Shown: positions 37,350-50,292, numbered from the stretch's first letter. The stretch is DNA of 64,000 nt from Margaritifera margaritifera (GCA_029931535.1 JAQPZY010001418.1:892501-956500); one strand, 5' to 3'. Made by a program: numbers and translations. Notes: generated from the sequence alone by a model not told the origin.

Positions 37350-38505
37350 AAGAAGGAAAAACCGTATACGAGAGTGTAAGAAGGAAAAACCGTATACAAG
37401 AGTGTAAGAAGGAAAAACCATATACGAGAGTGTAAAAAGGAAACACCGTATACAAGAGTGTAAGAAGGAAAAACCGTATACGAGAGTGTAAGAAGGAAAA
37501 ACCATATACGAGAGTGTAAGAAGGAAAAACCATATACGAGAGTGTAAGAAGGAAAAACCATATACGAGAGTGTAAGAAGGAAAAACGGTATACGAGAGTG
37601 TAAGAAGGAAAAACCGTATACGAGAGTGTAAGAAGGAAAAACCGTATACAAGAGTGTAAGAAGGAAAAACCATATACGAGAGTGTAAGAAGGAAAAACCG
37701 TATACAAGAGTGTAAGAAGGAAAAACCATATACGAGAGTGTAAGAAGGAAAAACCGTATACGAGAGTGTAAGAAGGAAAAACCATATACGAGAGTGTAAG
37801 AAGGAAAAACCGTATACGAGAGTGTAAGAAGGAAAAACCGTATACGAGAGTGTAAGAAGGAAAACCCATATACGAGAGTGTAAGAAGGAAAAACCATATA
37901 CGAGAGTGTAGGAAGAAAAAACCGTATACAAGAGTGTAAGAAGGAAAAACCATATACGAGAGTGTAGGAAGGAAAAACCATATACGAGAGTGTAAGAAGG
38001 AAAAACCGTATACAAGAGTGTAAGAAGGAAAAACCATATACGAGAGTGTAAGAAGGAAAAACCGTATACGAGAGTGTAAGAAGGAAAAACCATATACGAG
38101 AGTGTAAGAAGGAAAAACCGTATACGAGAGTGTAAGAAGGAAAAACCGTATACGAGAGTGTAAGAAGGAAAACCCATATACGAGAGTGTAAGAAGGAAAA
38201 ACCATATACGAGAGTGTAGGAAGAAAAAACCGTATACAAGAGTGTAAGAAGGAAAAACCATATACGAGAGTGTAGGAAGGAAAAACCATATACGAGATTG
38301 CAAGAAGGAAAAACCATAAACGAGAGTGTAAGAAGGAAAAACCATATACGAGAGTGTAAGAAGGAAAAACCATATACGAGAGTGTAAGAAGAAAAAACCA
38401 TACACGAGAGTGTAAGAAGGAAAAACCGTATACGAGAGTGTAAGAAGGAAAAACCGTATACAAGAGTGTAAGAAGGAAAACCATATACGAGAGTGTAAGA
38501 AGATC
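37350..38505. repeat. 28-bp minisatellite, about 41 copies, with higher-order duplication
   Basis: Unit: GTAAGAAGGAAAAACC plus GTATACGAGAGT, with CATATA and CAAGAG variants. A variant pattern including GAAAACCCATA and GTAGGAAGAAAA occurs twice exactly 308 bases apart (for example at 37861 and 38169), an 11-unit block duplication. The minus strand of the unit lacks stop codons, so three overlapping frames of about 360-415 codons are open there; these are not genes. Confidence 0.97.
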
Positions 38506-40566
38506 TAGGTCGTGACTCAGATTGCAAACGCAGAGCTCGTGCAACAACGGCAAGTATATGTAATTGCAAATAAATTAACTCCCACTTCAAATATTGTGGC
38601 TAACGCTCACGATACATTGTACCCACATATGTATTCACCACTACCACCACCTTCGGTTTCACTTCCATGCATTAGCAACGGGTTTCATTTTTAGCCCTCT
38701 TGAGTTAAATATAAAATTATATCACGGGCAAGTACGATTGACCAAGCAGAGCTCACCATATGGCGTGTCTATCGCGTAGACAGCCACACTCGAGAACAGT
38801 TTCTATGCGAGAAAAGCCATCGTCGCAAGCCACGGGCAAAAATCAGCTACGCTCCTTTTCTCACCTGTGGCTGCCTGCTATAAGATTTCCTTGTTTTTAG
38901 TGAATATGCATAAACAAGCTTAACCAATCGTTGTAAGCCCTTGTACATTTTTCTCAGACAGCTGACCCAACATGACCTTTCATGCTGCTTGAATGATCCA
39001 ATCAAAGTTACTCATCCAGACACAGTCACTAATCAAATGATAAAAAGGGCACTTTCGTTATTGTAAACTGTTGTGAAAATTCCATCTCTCTGTGTCAACG
39101 TATATGATTTCGCTGTAAAACTGAGACTATTTCAATCTGTTTGGTTTCTTGGTAAAAATGCACAACCAAGCCATGAGGGAGGATCTTTATGACCTCGCCA
39201 TCAGGTCGATGATAGATTATTTGTTGTTTCATTGAATAGCAGAAACGCCAGATGAAAATAGAGCAGATGTGCCTAATATTGCACACGTGTTTGTGGATAT
39301 AAAATTACAAATAACAAAAGAGAAACTACCAAGGTTGGGCCGCGAGAAGGGAAAAAAACAACGCCATCGTCGCAAAGTTTAATTATGAGAGAGAGAGAGA
39401 GGGCGGGTGGGGGGGGGAAGTTTTGGTTGCAGGTTATGAGTTGCTATGGAGCAGCGACTACGAGGTTTCAGATCAGCTGCCAGCTAAAGTTTATCTCGCC
39501 ATGACGAAGTTAATGCAGGATTACAGAGATGCTACTTTCCTAATTCTGTGGATATAATTTCTATTCTTCATTGACGTAAACTATGCATGGCAGCTTGCAA
39601 TTGTTACTTGCCTTCTGCATTAACGAATATTTTTACTTTGTAACTTTGTATCTTGCAGTTTACCAACAGCTGATTTCATTGTGCAGTTTGCCGTATGGCA
39701 TATGCTATATCAGTTATAACAAGTTTGTATATTCTATTTATAAACTTGCTATAGTACAGATCTTGCCATACAACAATGTAAATTCAAAATGTTCTCATAT
39801 TCCATGCCTTATGACAGATTGCAGTTCATAAATCATGATTAGGATTTAGCAGCAACCATGTTGCAATATAACATCACGCAAGTTAGGATAAAATAATGCC
39901 TCATTATGACAACAGATGGCGCTGTGACACGGCAATTTCCTACCAAATGTCTACTCTCCAGACCCTAGCGACAGGTGGTTAGAACACTTTACGGCATGTT
40001 TGTGATGGCAATGACAAAGCAGGCCCCTCCATACTTGTGTGGAGAGGTAAACATTTGTATGTTGATGGGCAGAGAATTCACACAACAACTCCACAAGCCC
40101 ACCAGATACTCAGCATTTAGGCCCTTATGATCTCATCAGGTTTTAGGCCCAACGATCCCGCAGTAATGCAAACAATGCATACCTTGGCGCTGCCCAGTTT
40201 CTTCCAGGTAACCATCAATATTTGGCTCCACCACCATCTCCAACAACCAGGTGATACAACGGACTGATCGGATAGATTGGAAATGGCGGACATGGTGAGC
40301 CAACACCAGAGCAAAATGTGCTCTAAGACAGAAAGGATGGTGAAATAAAATTTATATTGGAATATTTGTGGTTTGACTAAAGAGACAACATGACTTTGTC
40401 TCACAATAGTTGTTTTTCAGAATCCTGGGCGAATCGAAAATCCAAAATTGATTTCATGGTTATCACTGTTTCAACTATTATATAAAGATTCTTCACAAAA
40501 ATGTAAAAAGAAATAGCGCAGGACTACTGCAATATTTTAGGAGGAATTCATGGAAGACTGTTGTGA
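38506..40566. other. Non-coding, no gene recognised
   Basis: Contains a short GA run and poly-G near 39388-39418. A 95-codon minus-strand frame (40117-40404) and an 82-codon plus-strand frame (39583-39831) show no known domain. Confidence 0.45.
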
Positions 40567-40567
40567 A

Positions 40568-41755
40568 AGGGGTATTTGAAAAGTTCTAAATATTTTGTTA
40601 GAATTTTTTTGCTTCTTTGAACTTGTCAATAAATGTAATGCCGATCGACAAAATAACGTCGTATAAAATTATCTGCAGCTGCATGCTGGACACCTGCAGA
40701 TATTTGCATGTGACGTAACGTGGGTAAATGACAGTGACGTAAAAATGTCGAAGAAGGAGAAACATTCTGCTACCGGGAAAATAGCATAATGTAAAATGCG
40801 TGCGCTTGTAGGGTACTTTGCGACTGATATCAAGGCCAACTTGAATAAAGTTTAGGCATGTAGTTCTCTGTTACATCCTGCAATTTATAGGTGGTTTCAT
40901 CGTTTTAAAGATGGTCGCGAATCCTTGGAAGATGACCCAGGTTCTGGAGGACGGCTGTTTGCGATTGGTGAGCGGGAAGTGGTTGCTGTGAAGGAGACAA
41001 TTGACAAAGATGCTAGATACGCAGTGGAAGATATTTCTATTATCACAGGCATTAATTCGTCGGCTGCTTTTAATATATTGAAGAATAATTTCAAGCTCAG
41101 AAAGGTTTGTGCAAGATGGGTCCCTTATTTGTTGACGGCTGATGAAAAACAGACTCAGGTTGAAATCGCCAAACAGCTACTCGCCAAATCTCAAAAGAGT
41201 GACCAGCGACGTTTGAATGAGATTGTCACAGGTGATGAAATGCGGATATACTTTCTTGAACCCGACTCAATAGAAGAGAATAAAGTTTGGATAGGAGAAA
41301 ACGAGCAGAGACCATAAATCGCTCGACGTAGTCGAACTTTCAAGAGAATTTTATACACATTATTTTTCAATGCGAAAAGGCCCGGTCGTCCAAGTACCTG
41401 TGCTTGACTCTGCTAGTGTCAATGGCCATTTTTTATCCCTCCAAAATGCTGCCAACAGATATGGAAGACTACCGAACCATCCGTCCGCGCAACGATACCC
41501 GTGGTATGCATCTACTCCTTGACAACGCACCGTCGCATAAATCCGCCGTTGTGACAGACTTCCTGAAGGAGCACAACATTCAAACTTTGCCACATCCTCC
41601 ATACAGCCCTAATTTACCTCGAAGTGATTTTTGGCAGAATCCCGTTATCAAAGATTCGCTGAGGGGCAGACGATTTGAAAGACCCTATGCGGCTGAAAGA
41701 ATTTGCTTTTATTTGAAACACATATTATTTAATAATGGGCTTAAATATTGACAAA
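40568..41755 (+). mobile_element. Mariner (DD34D) element relic
   Basis: A transposase relic fills most of this span. AGGGGTATTTGAAAAGTTCT at 40568 resembles the start of mariner-type terminal repeats and lies about 180 bases before the start codon, a usual distance. No inverted partner is seen after the gene, where a compound microsatellite begins within 20 bases, so the right end is lost. Full-length mariners are about 1.3 kb. Confidence 0.8.
40745..41751 (+). pseudogene. Mariner transposase, broken
   Basis: Mariner transposases cut and paste DNA using a DD34D catalytic triad. A plausible ATG at 40745 is followed by a stop at codon 15. The DNA-binding half is recognisable from YRWFHRFKDGRESL and EDDPGSG (about 40880-40945) to KVCARWVPYLLTADEK near 41104-41150. 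The first catalytic Asp lies in VTGDEMRIYF near 41224. An in-frame TAA follows at 41315-41317, then IARRSR.TFKRILYTLFF. At least two frame changes occur before LLLDNAPSHKS (near 41513) and HPPYSPNLPRSDFW (near 41590), which carry the second and third Asp 34 residues apart. The protein ends at TGA 41749-41751. It is not functional. Confidence 0.9.
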
Positions 41756-41772
41756 TTCTGTCATAATGATAC

Positions 41773-41920
<148 letters not shown>

Positions 41921-42061
41921 ACTTCGATATACCTTGATTTCTGTAGTAGGAATCCAGATGGACTGTGTACTTAGATGAGAATTAATTATTGGGTCGACAT
42001 CCGTGTATGTCTGCTACGCACGAATGCCTATACCAGCAACTTTGTAGCATCATGTTTTGGT

Positions 42062-42185
42062 GATGTGTGCATGGTCGAGATGGTATGGTGGTTGGTGCTT
42101 ACAGGCAAGGCGATTGGTTCCGTAACCCGCGGATCCGGGTTCGAATCTCCGTAGAGTACGAATTAAAATTCTCTAACCTGTATGA
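42062..42185 (+). mobile_element. tRNA-derived SINE
   Basis: A-box-like TGGTTGGTGCTTAC at about 42087 and B-box GGGTTCGAATCTCCG at about 42137 are spaced as in a tRNA. The tail runs into AATTAAAATTCTCTAACCTG, whose last part recurs inverted at 42432-42442. Confidence 0.6.
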
Positions 42186-42295
42186 TAATATTATTTATTC
42201 GTATTTACAAAATTCTGCTAATGTTATCAAGCATTCTCCTGTTGAATCCAGGGATAGCACTTTCCGCTCTGTTTGGTGGTTTGGTGTATATTTGT

Positions 42296-42414
<119 letters not shown>

Positions 42415-42439
42415 GACACCAATATAATCTAACAGGTTA

Positions 42440-42557
42440 GAGAGTAATAGATGAGCGCGAGACCGTGTTGGTTGGGACGCTGGTTTGAGATTTGGTGATA
42501 GTTGCCGTTACTCGCGGCATGGGTTCGATTCCTGCTTTCTGCTTTTAAATTATTTTT
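42440..42557 (+). mobile_element. tRNA-derived SINE
   Basis: A-box-like GTTGGTTGGGACGC near 42467 and B-box GGGTTCGATTCCTGC near 42519 define a tRNA-like head. The AT-rich tail runs straight into a 28-bp perfect palindrome. Confidence 0.6.
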
Positions 42558-42585
42558 AATTTAATCTAACCGGTTAGATTAAATT
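42558..42585. repeat. 28-bp perfect palindrome
   Basis: Two 14-base arms, centre CC|GG between 42571 and 42572, core TCTAACCGGTTAGA. It lies at the 3' end of the SINE-like element. A shorter relative, TCTAACAGGTTAGA, is at 42428-42441 just before that element. Confidence 0.95.
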
Positions 42586-44004
42586 GCTGTGATTATAAAT
42601 ATCGCATACTTAACAAAAGCAAATCATGCTGCTCGCCATTTTCCGATCACTACCTGTCGTATACTGGAGTCGCTACTAAGAAGATTGGTAGTACACCTTC
42701 AAAGGATGTGTAACCGCAACATTCTTAAACGCATACCTTCATATACTGACATACTCATTTACTGTCATGCACACGCGTATGCGTAACACTGTCAAATAAG
42801 ATGTGAAAATGAGGTTCTTGTTAATTCAATAACTTTCGTTTTTGTTATTTGTTGTGTTTTCTGCGGCTGAAGTTTCTGGTTCAAGAACGGTGTTCATAAC
42901 TGGCATCGCCATGCGGTACGTAAGACAACTTATTTCTGATGCCTATGTCTCAACCAAGGGATAGGTCTAATCTGGTCTAATCTGGTCCTATAACCATAAC
43001 GAGGCTTTAATTAGATATCTATTAACTTGATACGGATACCGTCTTACCGCCATAGATAAACCAGATTAAATTTCCAGCCATGTCAAAGATTGTTACTTAT
43101 AACAATTAAACACCGTCTATCTGCTTACGCTACAATATATAGTGTAAATTAAGAAGATTGGTATAGTATCAGGTTATATATATGCTGAATATTAAAGAAC
43201 GGTGTAAATGGAGATGTACTAGTATATTTATATTGATCATGATTGGCTGTTAACAAGTCAATTACACGCTGCTGATTACATAAATCTAAATTTACTAAAA
43301 GGCTGCAGCAAGTCAGCGTTATTCCAACTCTTTTCCAGTTATCCCTTCCCCACTACACACATATGCGTAAATGTCCACCCAACCCCAGCTCCACCCCCAG
43401 GGCATGAATCGAAATTCTCTGAAACCGTTGTACAAATCTACTGATCAACACCAATCAGATCTCAATGTGTGTTTTTCCTATCCTGAACGGTGTAAGAGGC
43501 GTTGTGTGTCATTACATACGGACGCACGCACACAAGGACAGCAAGATCACACAATTCCCATAATCCCCACCTTTTCTTTGAAAAACATAAAGGACAAAAC
43601 TGACAATGGTGGATTTGAAAGAATTCCCTCCCCATCGCGAATATGAGCGTTGTAGAAATGATGTTAAGGAAAAACAGAAAGAAAGAGATAAAGAAAGAAA
43701 TTGTAAATAATTTTAAAATGGATGTATTCCCTACTAGCCAACAAATATTTAAAGTTTGAGAAAAAAATTATTAAATATAAATAGAATGTAATAGTTGTAT
43801 CATCACGGACTCGAAACAACATCGACAAAGAGATAGTCGTTACCGTTATCGTTTATTTGAACAAAATCAAACCAGTAAGGTTCATCCAACTGGTAGAATT
43901 CTCGATGTAACGTCAATCTAAAATTAGACGACACCAACAATTTTGTAAAACGGTTACCAAGGAATCGATAAAGGAATTACAAAATCAATCGAAAATTGAG
44001 TGCC
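42586..44004. other. Non-coding; one unrecognised 91-codon frame
   Basis: The plus-strand frame 43371-43646 starts with ATG and has mixed, non-repetitive composition (Gln-, Ser- and Arg-containing). It has no recognised domain, so it is left uncalled. The rest holds nothing supportable. Confidence 0.4.
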
Positions 44005-44300
44005 CCCGTCCGTGTATAGGCCAGGTCTGTTCAGCACTTTAGGCATGACATCTATAGAGATTGACGCGAGTGTCTCCGTTCGTGCGTAGACCTTGTCTGT
44101 TCAGGACTTTAGTCGTGACCTCTGTATGGATCGATGTGAGTGTCTCCGTTCGTGCGTAGACCTTGTCTGTTCAGGACTTTAGTCGTGACCTCTGTATGGA
44201 TCGATGTGAGTGCCTCCGTTCGTGCGTAGACCTTGTCTGTTCAGGACTTTAGTCGTGACCTCTGTATGGATCGATGTGAGTGCCTCCGTTCGTGTGTAGT
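44005..44300 (+). repeat. 70-bp minisatellite, about four copies
   Basis: Units share GAGTGTCTCCGTTCGTGCGT, AGACCTTGTCTGTTCAGGAC and TCGTGACCTCTGTATGGATC. The first copy is more diverged, and the last stops after CGTTCGTGTGTAG. Confidence 0.96.
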
Positions 44301-44794
44301 GATAACCTTTATGGTAAATACATTTTAAAAAAAGTACATACACGTATGCGTACATGCATAAAATACTTTTTATAATTTGAGAATCTATAAGTCATACTTT
44401 TATCCATTGTGATATTTATAAATCTACATCAAGTATACGGTTTGATTCAGATTTTATGAATATAATATCTTTCAAATGAACATTTTGTCCATTGAAACTT
44501 CGGTTCAGTAAATTCTGGACGTTACTGTACATAACGTCTAAAATTCAAGTATATACCTACTTGCGACGAGATATGATGAAGCCCTGCAAGGTAAAGTTTT
44601 AACTCAGTAAAAATGGTTTTACTCGCGTGTTTTTGAGATTGTATGCGTCTAATTTTGCACATTCACAAGCGAAGGTCCATCTGTCCAGTAATAATTGTCT
44701 CATCATCGTTATCGTTGTTGTCATTTAATATCATCATAGTAGTCGTCGTCGTCATCATCGTCATCATCATTTTCGTCGTCATCAGCAACACTAT
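44301..44794. other. Non-coding, no gene recognised
   Basis: The end of this stretch holds degenerate ATC/GTC trinucleotides leading into the next array. Confidence 0.5.
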
Positions 44795-45045
44795 TATCAA
44801 CGGTAGTAGTAGTAGTAGTAGATGTAGTATCAGCATCCGCAGTAGTAGTAGTAGTAGTAGTAGTAGTAGCAGCAGTACATGTAGTATCAGCATCGGCAGT
44901 AGTAGTAGTAGTTGTACATGTAGTATCAGCATCCGGAGTAGTAGTAGTAGTAGTAGTAGCATCCGCAGTAGTAGTAGTAGTAGTAGTTGTACATGTAGTA
45001 TCAGCATCCGCAGTAGTAGTAGTATTAGTAGTAGTAGAGACAGCA
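44795..45045. repeat. (GTA)n array with interspersed GTATCAGCATC units
   Basis: GTA runs alternate six times with a variant block ACATGTAGTATCAGCATCCG, giving a composite array. It encodes only low-complexity serine or leucine frames. Confidence 0.95.
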
Positions 45046-45344
45046 TCAATAAACGAATATAGAAACAGTTATAGCAACTTGAAGAAACACTGTTCAACGC
45101 TTCTCGTGCTTGTCCATCCTTCCTCATTGTCATCGTACGACAACGACGAGATTTTTCCTTAGCGAATGCCCCTATAATTCTGAAATAATCATGCAGAGCA
45201 TCTTCAAAAAAGGTTACAAAATTTTATATCTTCACATATAATGTTATAGGAGGAAATTACCGCGGTCGCATATACGTACGTGTGTAAGAACGCACTCACT
45301 TACGGACTTGAATAGGCCACTTCTCCACCCGTACCCCTTATTTT
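45046..45344. other. Spacer between arrays
   Basis: No supportable feature. Confidence 0.45.
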
Positions 45345-46435
45345 GTTATGACATAGCTTCAGTGTTCTATAGAGACATCTTAACACAGAAAAATACGTGT
45401 ACTACCTTATGTATTGATATGGCTTCAGTGTACTATAGAGACATCTTAACACAGAAAAATACGTGTACTACCTTATGTATTGATATGGCTTCAGTGTACT
45501 ATAGAGACATCTTAACACAGAAAAATACGTGTACTACCTTATGTATTGATATGGCTTCAGTGTACTATAGAGACATCTTAACACAGAAAAATACGTGTAC
45601 TACCTTATGTATTGATATGGCTTCAGTGTACTATAGAGACATCTTAACACAGAAAAATACGTGTACTACCTTATGTATTGATATGGACTGAGTGCTCTAT
45701 AGAGACATCTTAACACAGAAAAATACGTGTACTACCTTATGTATTGATATGGCTTCAGTGTACTATAGAGAAATCTTAACACAGAAAAATACGTGTACTA
45801 CCTTATGTATTGATATGGACTGAGTGCTCTATAGAGAAATCTTAACACAGAAAAATACGTGTACTACCTTATGTATTGATATGGACTGAGTGCTCTATAG
45901 AGAAATCTTAACACAGAAAAATACGTGTACTACCTTATGTATTGATATGGATTGAGTGCTCTATAGAGAAATCTTAACACAGAAAAATACGTGTACTACC
46001 TTATGTATTGATATGGATTGAGTGCTCTATAGAGAAATCTTAACACAGAAAAATACGTGTACTACCTTATGTATTGATATGGATTGAGTGCTCTATAGAG
46101 AAATCTTAACACAGAAAAATACGTGTACTACCTTATGTATTGATATGGATTAAGTGCTCTATAGAGAAATCTTAACACAGAAAAATACGTGTACTACCTT
46201 ATGTATTGATATGGATTAAGTGCTCTTAAAACAGAAAGATACTTGAACTTAGATCCACAATCCTACTTTATGTTTTAATATGGCTTTAGTGTTCTATCAA
46301 CACATCTTAACACAGAAAGATACTTGTACTTAAATCCAGAATCCTATATTATGTTTTCACATAGCTTCAGTGTTATATTGACAAGTCTTAACACAGAAAG
46401 AAACGTTTCCTTAGATCCACAATCCTACCCGATGT
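45345..46435 (+). repeat. 66-bp minisatellite, about 14 copies plus diverged ends
   Basis: Units share ATAGAGACATCTTAACACAG, AAAAATACGTGTACTACCTT and ATGTATTGATATGG. A variable head changes along the array: GCTTCAGTGTAC in units 1-5 and 7, GACTGAGTGCTC in units 6, 8 and 9, GATTGAGTGCTC next and GATTAAGTGCTC last. ACATC becomes AAATC after unit 6. The final three copies (46250-46435) are strongly diverged. The 22-codon unit keeps a frame open only until the TGA of unit 6. Confidence 0.97.
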
Positions 46436-46488
46436 TTTAATATACAGTTAGCATGGAATTTCATCACATTTGAGTTCATAGATCAATA

Positions 46489-46489
<1 letters not shown>

Positions 46490-46556
<67 letters not shown>
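46490..46556. repeat. (TA)n microsatellite
   Basis: Pure TA dinucleotide run. Confidence 0.97.
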
Positions 46557-46563
<7 letters not shown>

Positions 46564-46603
46564 CGAAAATAAATAAATGTACGCATGCATGCATACATGT
46601 CAG

Positions 46604-46866
46604 TCATACATACATACATACACACACATACATACATACATACATACATACATACATACATACATACATACATACATACATACATTCATACATACATACA
46701 TACATACATACATACATACATACATACATACATACATACATACATACATACATACATACATACATACATACATACATACATACATACATACATACATACA
46801 TACATACATACATACATACATACATACATGCGTACGTACGTACGTACATACATACATACATACATA
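46604..46866. repeat. (CATA)n microsatellite
   Basis: Tetranucleotide array of about 65 units with CACA, CATT and CGTA variants. Confidence 0.98.
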
Positions 46867-47074
46867 CTATATTTCGGAACTTAGACCTAAGGGATTTGGA
46901 TGAAGAAAGAAAGACAGAGAGGATCAAGAAAACAACGTCTTGCAAAAATGTTAACTCATATGGAAGGAAGCAATAACATTTTCCGATCCGATCATTTGCA
47001 GAGCATGTATATCATGATGAAGTCTGATAAAGAATAAAGCGTTATGTTATTCATACGTGTATGGTTGGTATAAA

Positions 47075-47335
47075 ATTGTTTATTACATGACTACTGTGTT
47101 ATCAAGGGTAATATACCCATATCCTAATTGTTTATTACATGACTACTGCGTTATGAAGGGTAATATACCCATATCCTAATTGTTTATTACACGACTACTG
47201 TGTTTTCAAGGGTAATATACCCATATCCTAATTGTTTATTACATGACTACTGTGTTATCAAGGGTAATATACCCATATCCTAATTGTTTATTACATGACT
47301 ACTGTGTTATCAAAGGTAATATAACTATTTCCTAA
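47075..47335 (+). repeat. 52-bp minisatellite, five copies
   Basis: Units share TTGTTTATTACATGACTACT, GTGTTATCAAGGGTAATATA and CCCATATCCTAA. Confidence 0.97.
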
Positions 47336-48252
47336 TTGTTTTATGTTTCCACGTATATTAACACCTCATTTTGTCACAAATGACGTCATGACATGAGGTA
47401 AGGGAAAGGAGTAATAACCGAGATATCCGAATGTTTTACAAAGTCATTTCACTACACTATTTTGCGGTTTCGTCAAAGAAAGTCAATATTGTTCATCATA
47501 TGATGGATAAGATCTTACATTTTTGCTTGTTCCAAATGAAATTTATAAAAACTCGTCTAATAATTTAAATATATTGCTCCTCAAAGCTTCATATGAAATG
47601 AATAAGATCGTTTGCATGTGGACAATTCGAAAACACGAGACATATTTCAGATATGTTTGGACTGGTTGCTATATCTTATGTGTGTGCACATCAGTTCCCA
47701 GTAGAAGTTATCAAATTTATTGAATTATTTGAAACTTATAAGCACCTAAGATCAATGAGGTCATAAATATAAAAAGTTCTTCAACTGTGAATAACCTGAA
47801 ATACAAATTTAAGCAACGTTTTGTGGTTGAGAGCTGATTTGGAATGACTCAGGGTCAAGAAATGTAAAGTGAAAATTAATTTCAAATTGTTGACTTATCA
47901 GCCGCTTTAAGGAGATTGGCGACCTCAAGTGCTGGTTCAAGAAAATTTCAAACAAGCTGTAGAATAGCCTTTTTGCGTTAAGACCCTTATTGGCGACTGT
48001 ACTCAGCCTTGGGTACACAACAAAAGTGCCCCGTTGTTTGGCTACCGAAAACAGTTGTAGTTTTATGACGCCATAGTTCCTTAACCTGGTTTACCTTTGG
48101 GTCTTATTTGCTAGTATGTCCAGCAATCAGTCTCAACATAGAGTTGCAAACATAATTGTTTTAAAATCTTTGGGTTACATAGAATTAGGAAAATAAGCCT
48201 ACATTATCCATACCTGAATAGATCATTTCCTAATTATAGACGGGTCAGAGTG
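47336..48252. other. Non-coding, no gene recognised
   Basis: Short frames of 62-69 codons without recognisable features. Confidence 0.5.
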
Positions 48253-48345
48253 ATTCATTCTCGTACTGTCATTGGCCTCATCGCCGAACCTCAGATACGA
48301 CCGAGGTACAAAGGATTAAGCTCATGGTGTGACGAGAATAGAGTA
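48253..48345 (+). repeat. Fragment of dispersed repeat shared with 56.1 and 58.7 kb
   Basis: CATTCTCGTAC, an AGATACG block and GGATTAA..CATGGTGT occur here in the same order as at 56142-56232 and, in part, at 58678-58745. It is diverged but collinear. Confidence 0.6.
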
Positions 48346-50292
48346 ATTTGGAACACATACTTTGTACAACATCACGTAAGCAGTTACACACTAACAACAA
48401 TGATGTCATCAAGCACTAGTCAAACTGTTCTCCAGTGACGAAGTTAAACATGGCCACTGCACGCACAGACCGTTTGAGCCCGGGGTCAGCCTCGCTTTGA
48501 GGTGTTAATTTAGTCTTTTTGTTTTGACTTTTGGCGAAAACAGGATGAAAAGAAAAAACAGTGCTAGAGTTGCTGGCTAAAGGCCTAAACCAAATATGTT
48601 TCCGTTACTTTGCACGAATTCCACGAAAAAATGAGGTAAAAACAAGAACAGGTGTTTCTGCAAGAAAGTGACTGGTTTCACCTTGTGATAGCAGTGGCGT
48701 TTTAAGAGAAGCGACAGCGCGTCCCGGAACGCATTTTCTCTCAAGATTCACGCTTAACATGGGTCATCCGGCTGGCTTCGTTTTTTTACGCCATGGAATG
48801 GAAAACTAAACCAGGGCATGGAGGAAAACGAGGCACCCCAAAAATTAAATAATGTACATTCAATTAAGTAAGGAAACATACCATTTTTATACATTTTAAG
48901 AGGAACTCACATGTTTTGGCCTAATGGAAAAGAAAGGTATGATTTACTTTATTTAATTACTCTCAAAAAATTACTAAATATGTTCCTTTTTAGAAACATT
49001 AAAAGTGAGAGTTAAGAAGTAAATGGTATTCATATATTTTTAAAAATACTTTTTGTTCAACTTGGAGAACAATACCCGATTTCCCGCTCATCTTGTCCAG
49101 ACTACATACAATGTTGAGCGCTGAAAGCTCCCACTTTACACCCCGAATCTCTGGTGGTAACGTCATGAAAACGAAACTTTGTGAGAGAAATATGTGAGGC
49201 GATACAAAGAAAAGGATTATTAAAAAACACAGAAAATAACAAGGGTAGACAATACGGCGAGTCAAATGCGTTATATCAGAATTGTGAGTCCAATTTCCAT
49301 GTGGACAATGAAGTATAGGCAGAACTTCTGAGTGTTTATATTTTATTGCAGAACACGTGCTTTTGTTTGTATATTCCTTTGAATAGTTTAAACCACAGGG
49401 GTTTATTATTGCAGCAAAATTTTACATTTTAATGAATCTCTTAATTTTCGTTCGAACACAGTCATTAAGTTGACAAAATACACAATTTGAAACATGATAT
49501 GAACAAGCTAAATTTGTAAAAAGTCTCTGTCCTAAAATTATTGTAAAATTTAGGAACTTCTTTTTATCGATGTAGAAATGAATGGAGAAAATCCATGCAA
49601 ATCGACGGTTCTTCGATTTTTTAAAATCCCACTTCGCATAATCATGAGATGTGTTGTTATTTTTGTATAAAATTACACAAAAATCAGCATCCACAGATTC
49701 ATACTCATCACAGTGGGTTACCTCCCTTTGGAAGGATAATACCGCTTCCACAAAGCAGTAAATTTGGCGGTAAATGCTTCCTGGAGAAATCCTTACGCAT
49801 TGATAACTGCATCACGCTCAGTTTATGTTGCATTTTCAGCTATATTGTCTGTACATTGAATTTAGTGCAGAATGTGAAGATTTTGCTTAATATGTAGAAG
49901 GAAAAAGTCAGGTATTCTTTACTTGCAGAGATGGGCCACGGATCTGACAAGGTTACAATGTAGCACACGGCAGACGTTATACTATACCGATAACGTCACA
50001 ATGTAGCATATCAGAGCCGCCATACATAGTCTGGTTGTTTTCTCTCGCTTTATATGAATTTCAGTCGGTGACGAGATAAAGAAAGTTGGATCTAGTCAAT
50101 GTGCTCGTGTACTAATGCGCAGAGACGATGGACTGAGGTTCAAATGATCAAGGGGTCAAACAGCGTTATGGCAGTGATATAGTCTGAAAAAGCATGACTT
50201 GTGAGGAGTGTGCCGTGGCCTCCTGGATAAAAATTTTTCATTTAATTTTGAATAAGATCTTCATTTAAATAGTTCAAGATTCAGAATAGTAT
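48346..50292. other. Non-coding, no gene recognised
   Basis: GTTTGAGCCCGGGG near 48472 is weakly B-box-like, but no A-box is convincing. GGTTACCTCCCTTT lies near 49719. A 109-codon minus-strand frame (49422-49751) has no known domain. Confidence 0.45.

Noticed and set aside
37309..38590. Three overlapping minus-strand frames of 357-415 codons
   Set aside because: They are three registers of the same 28-bp tandem repeat whose minus strand has no stop codon. The protein repeats carry no domain, and unique flanking sequence adds only about 30 residues.
43371..43646. 91-codon plus-strand frame with mixed composition
   Set aside because: Best of the unexplained frames, but there is no homology that I recognise and no splice or promoter evidence, so it was not called a gene.
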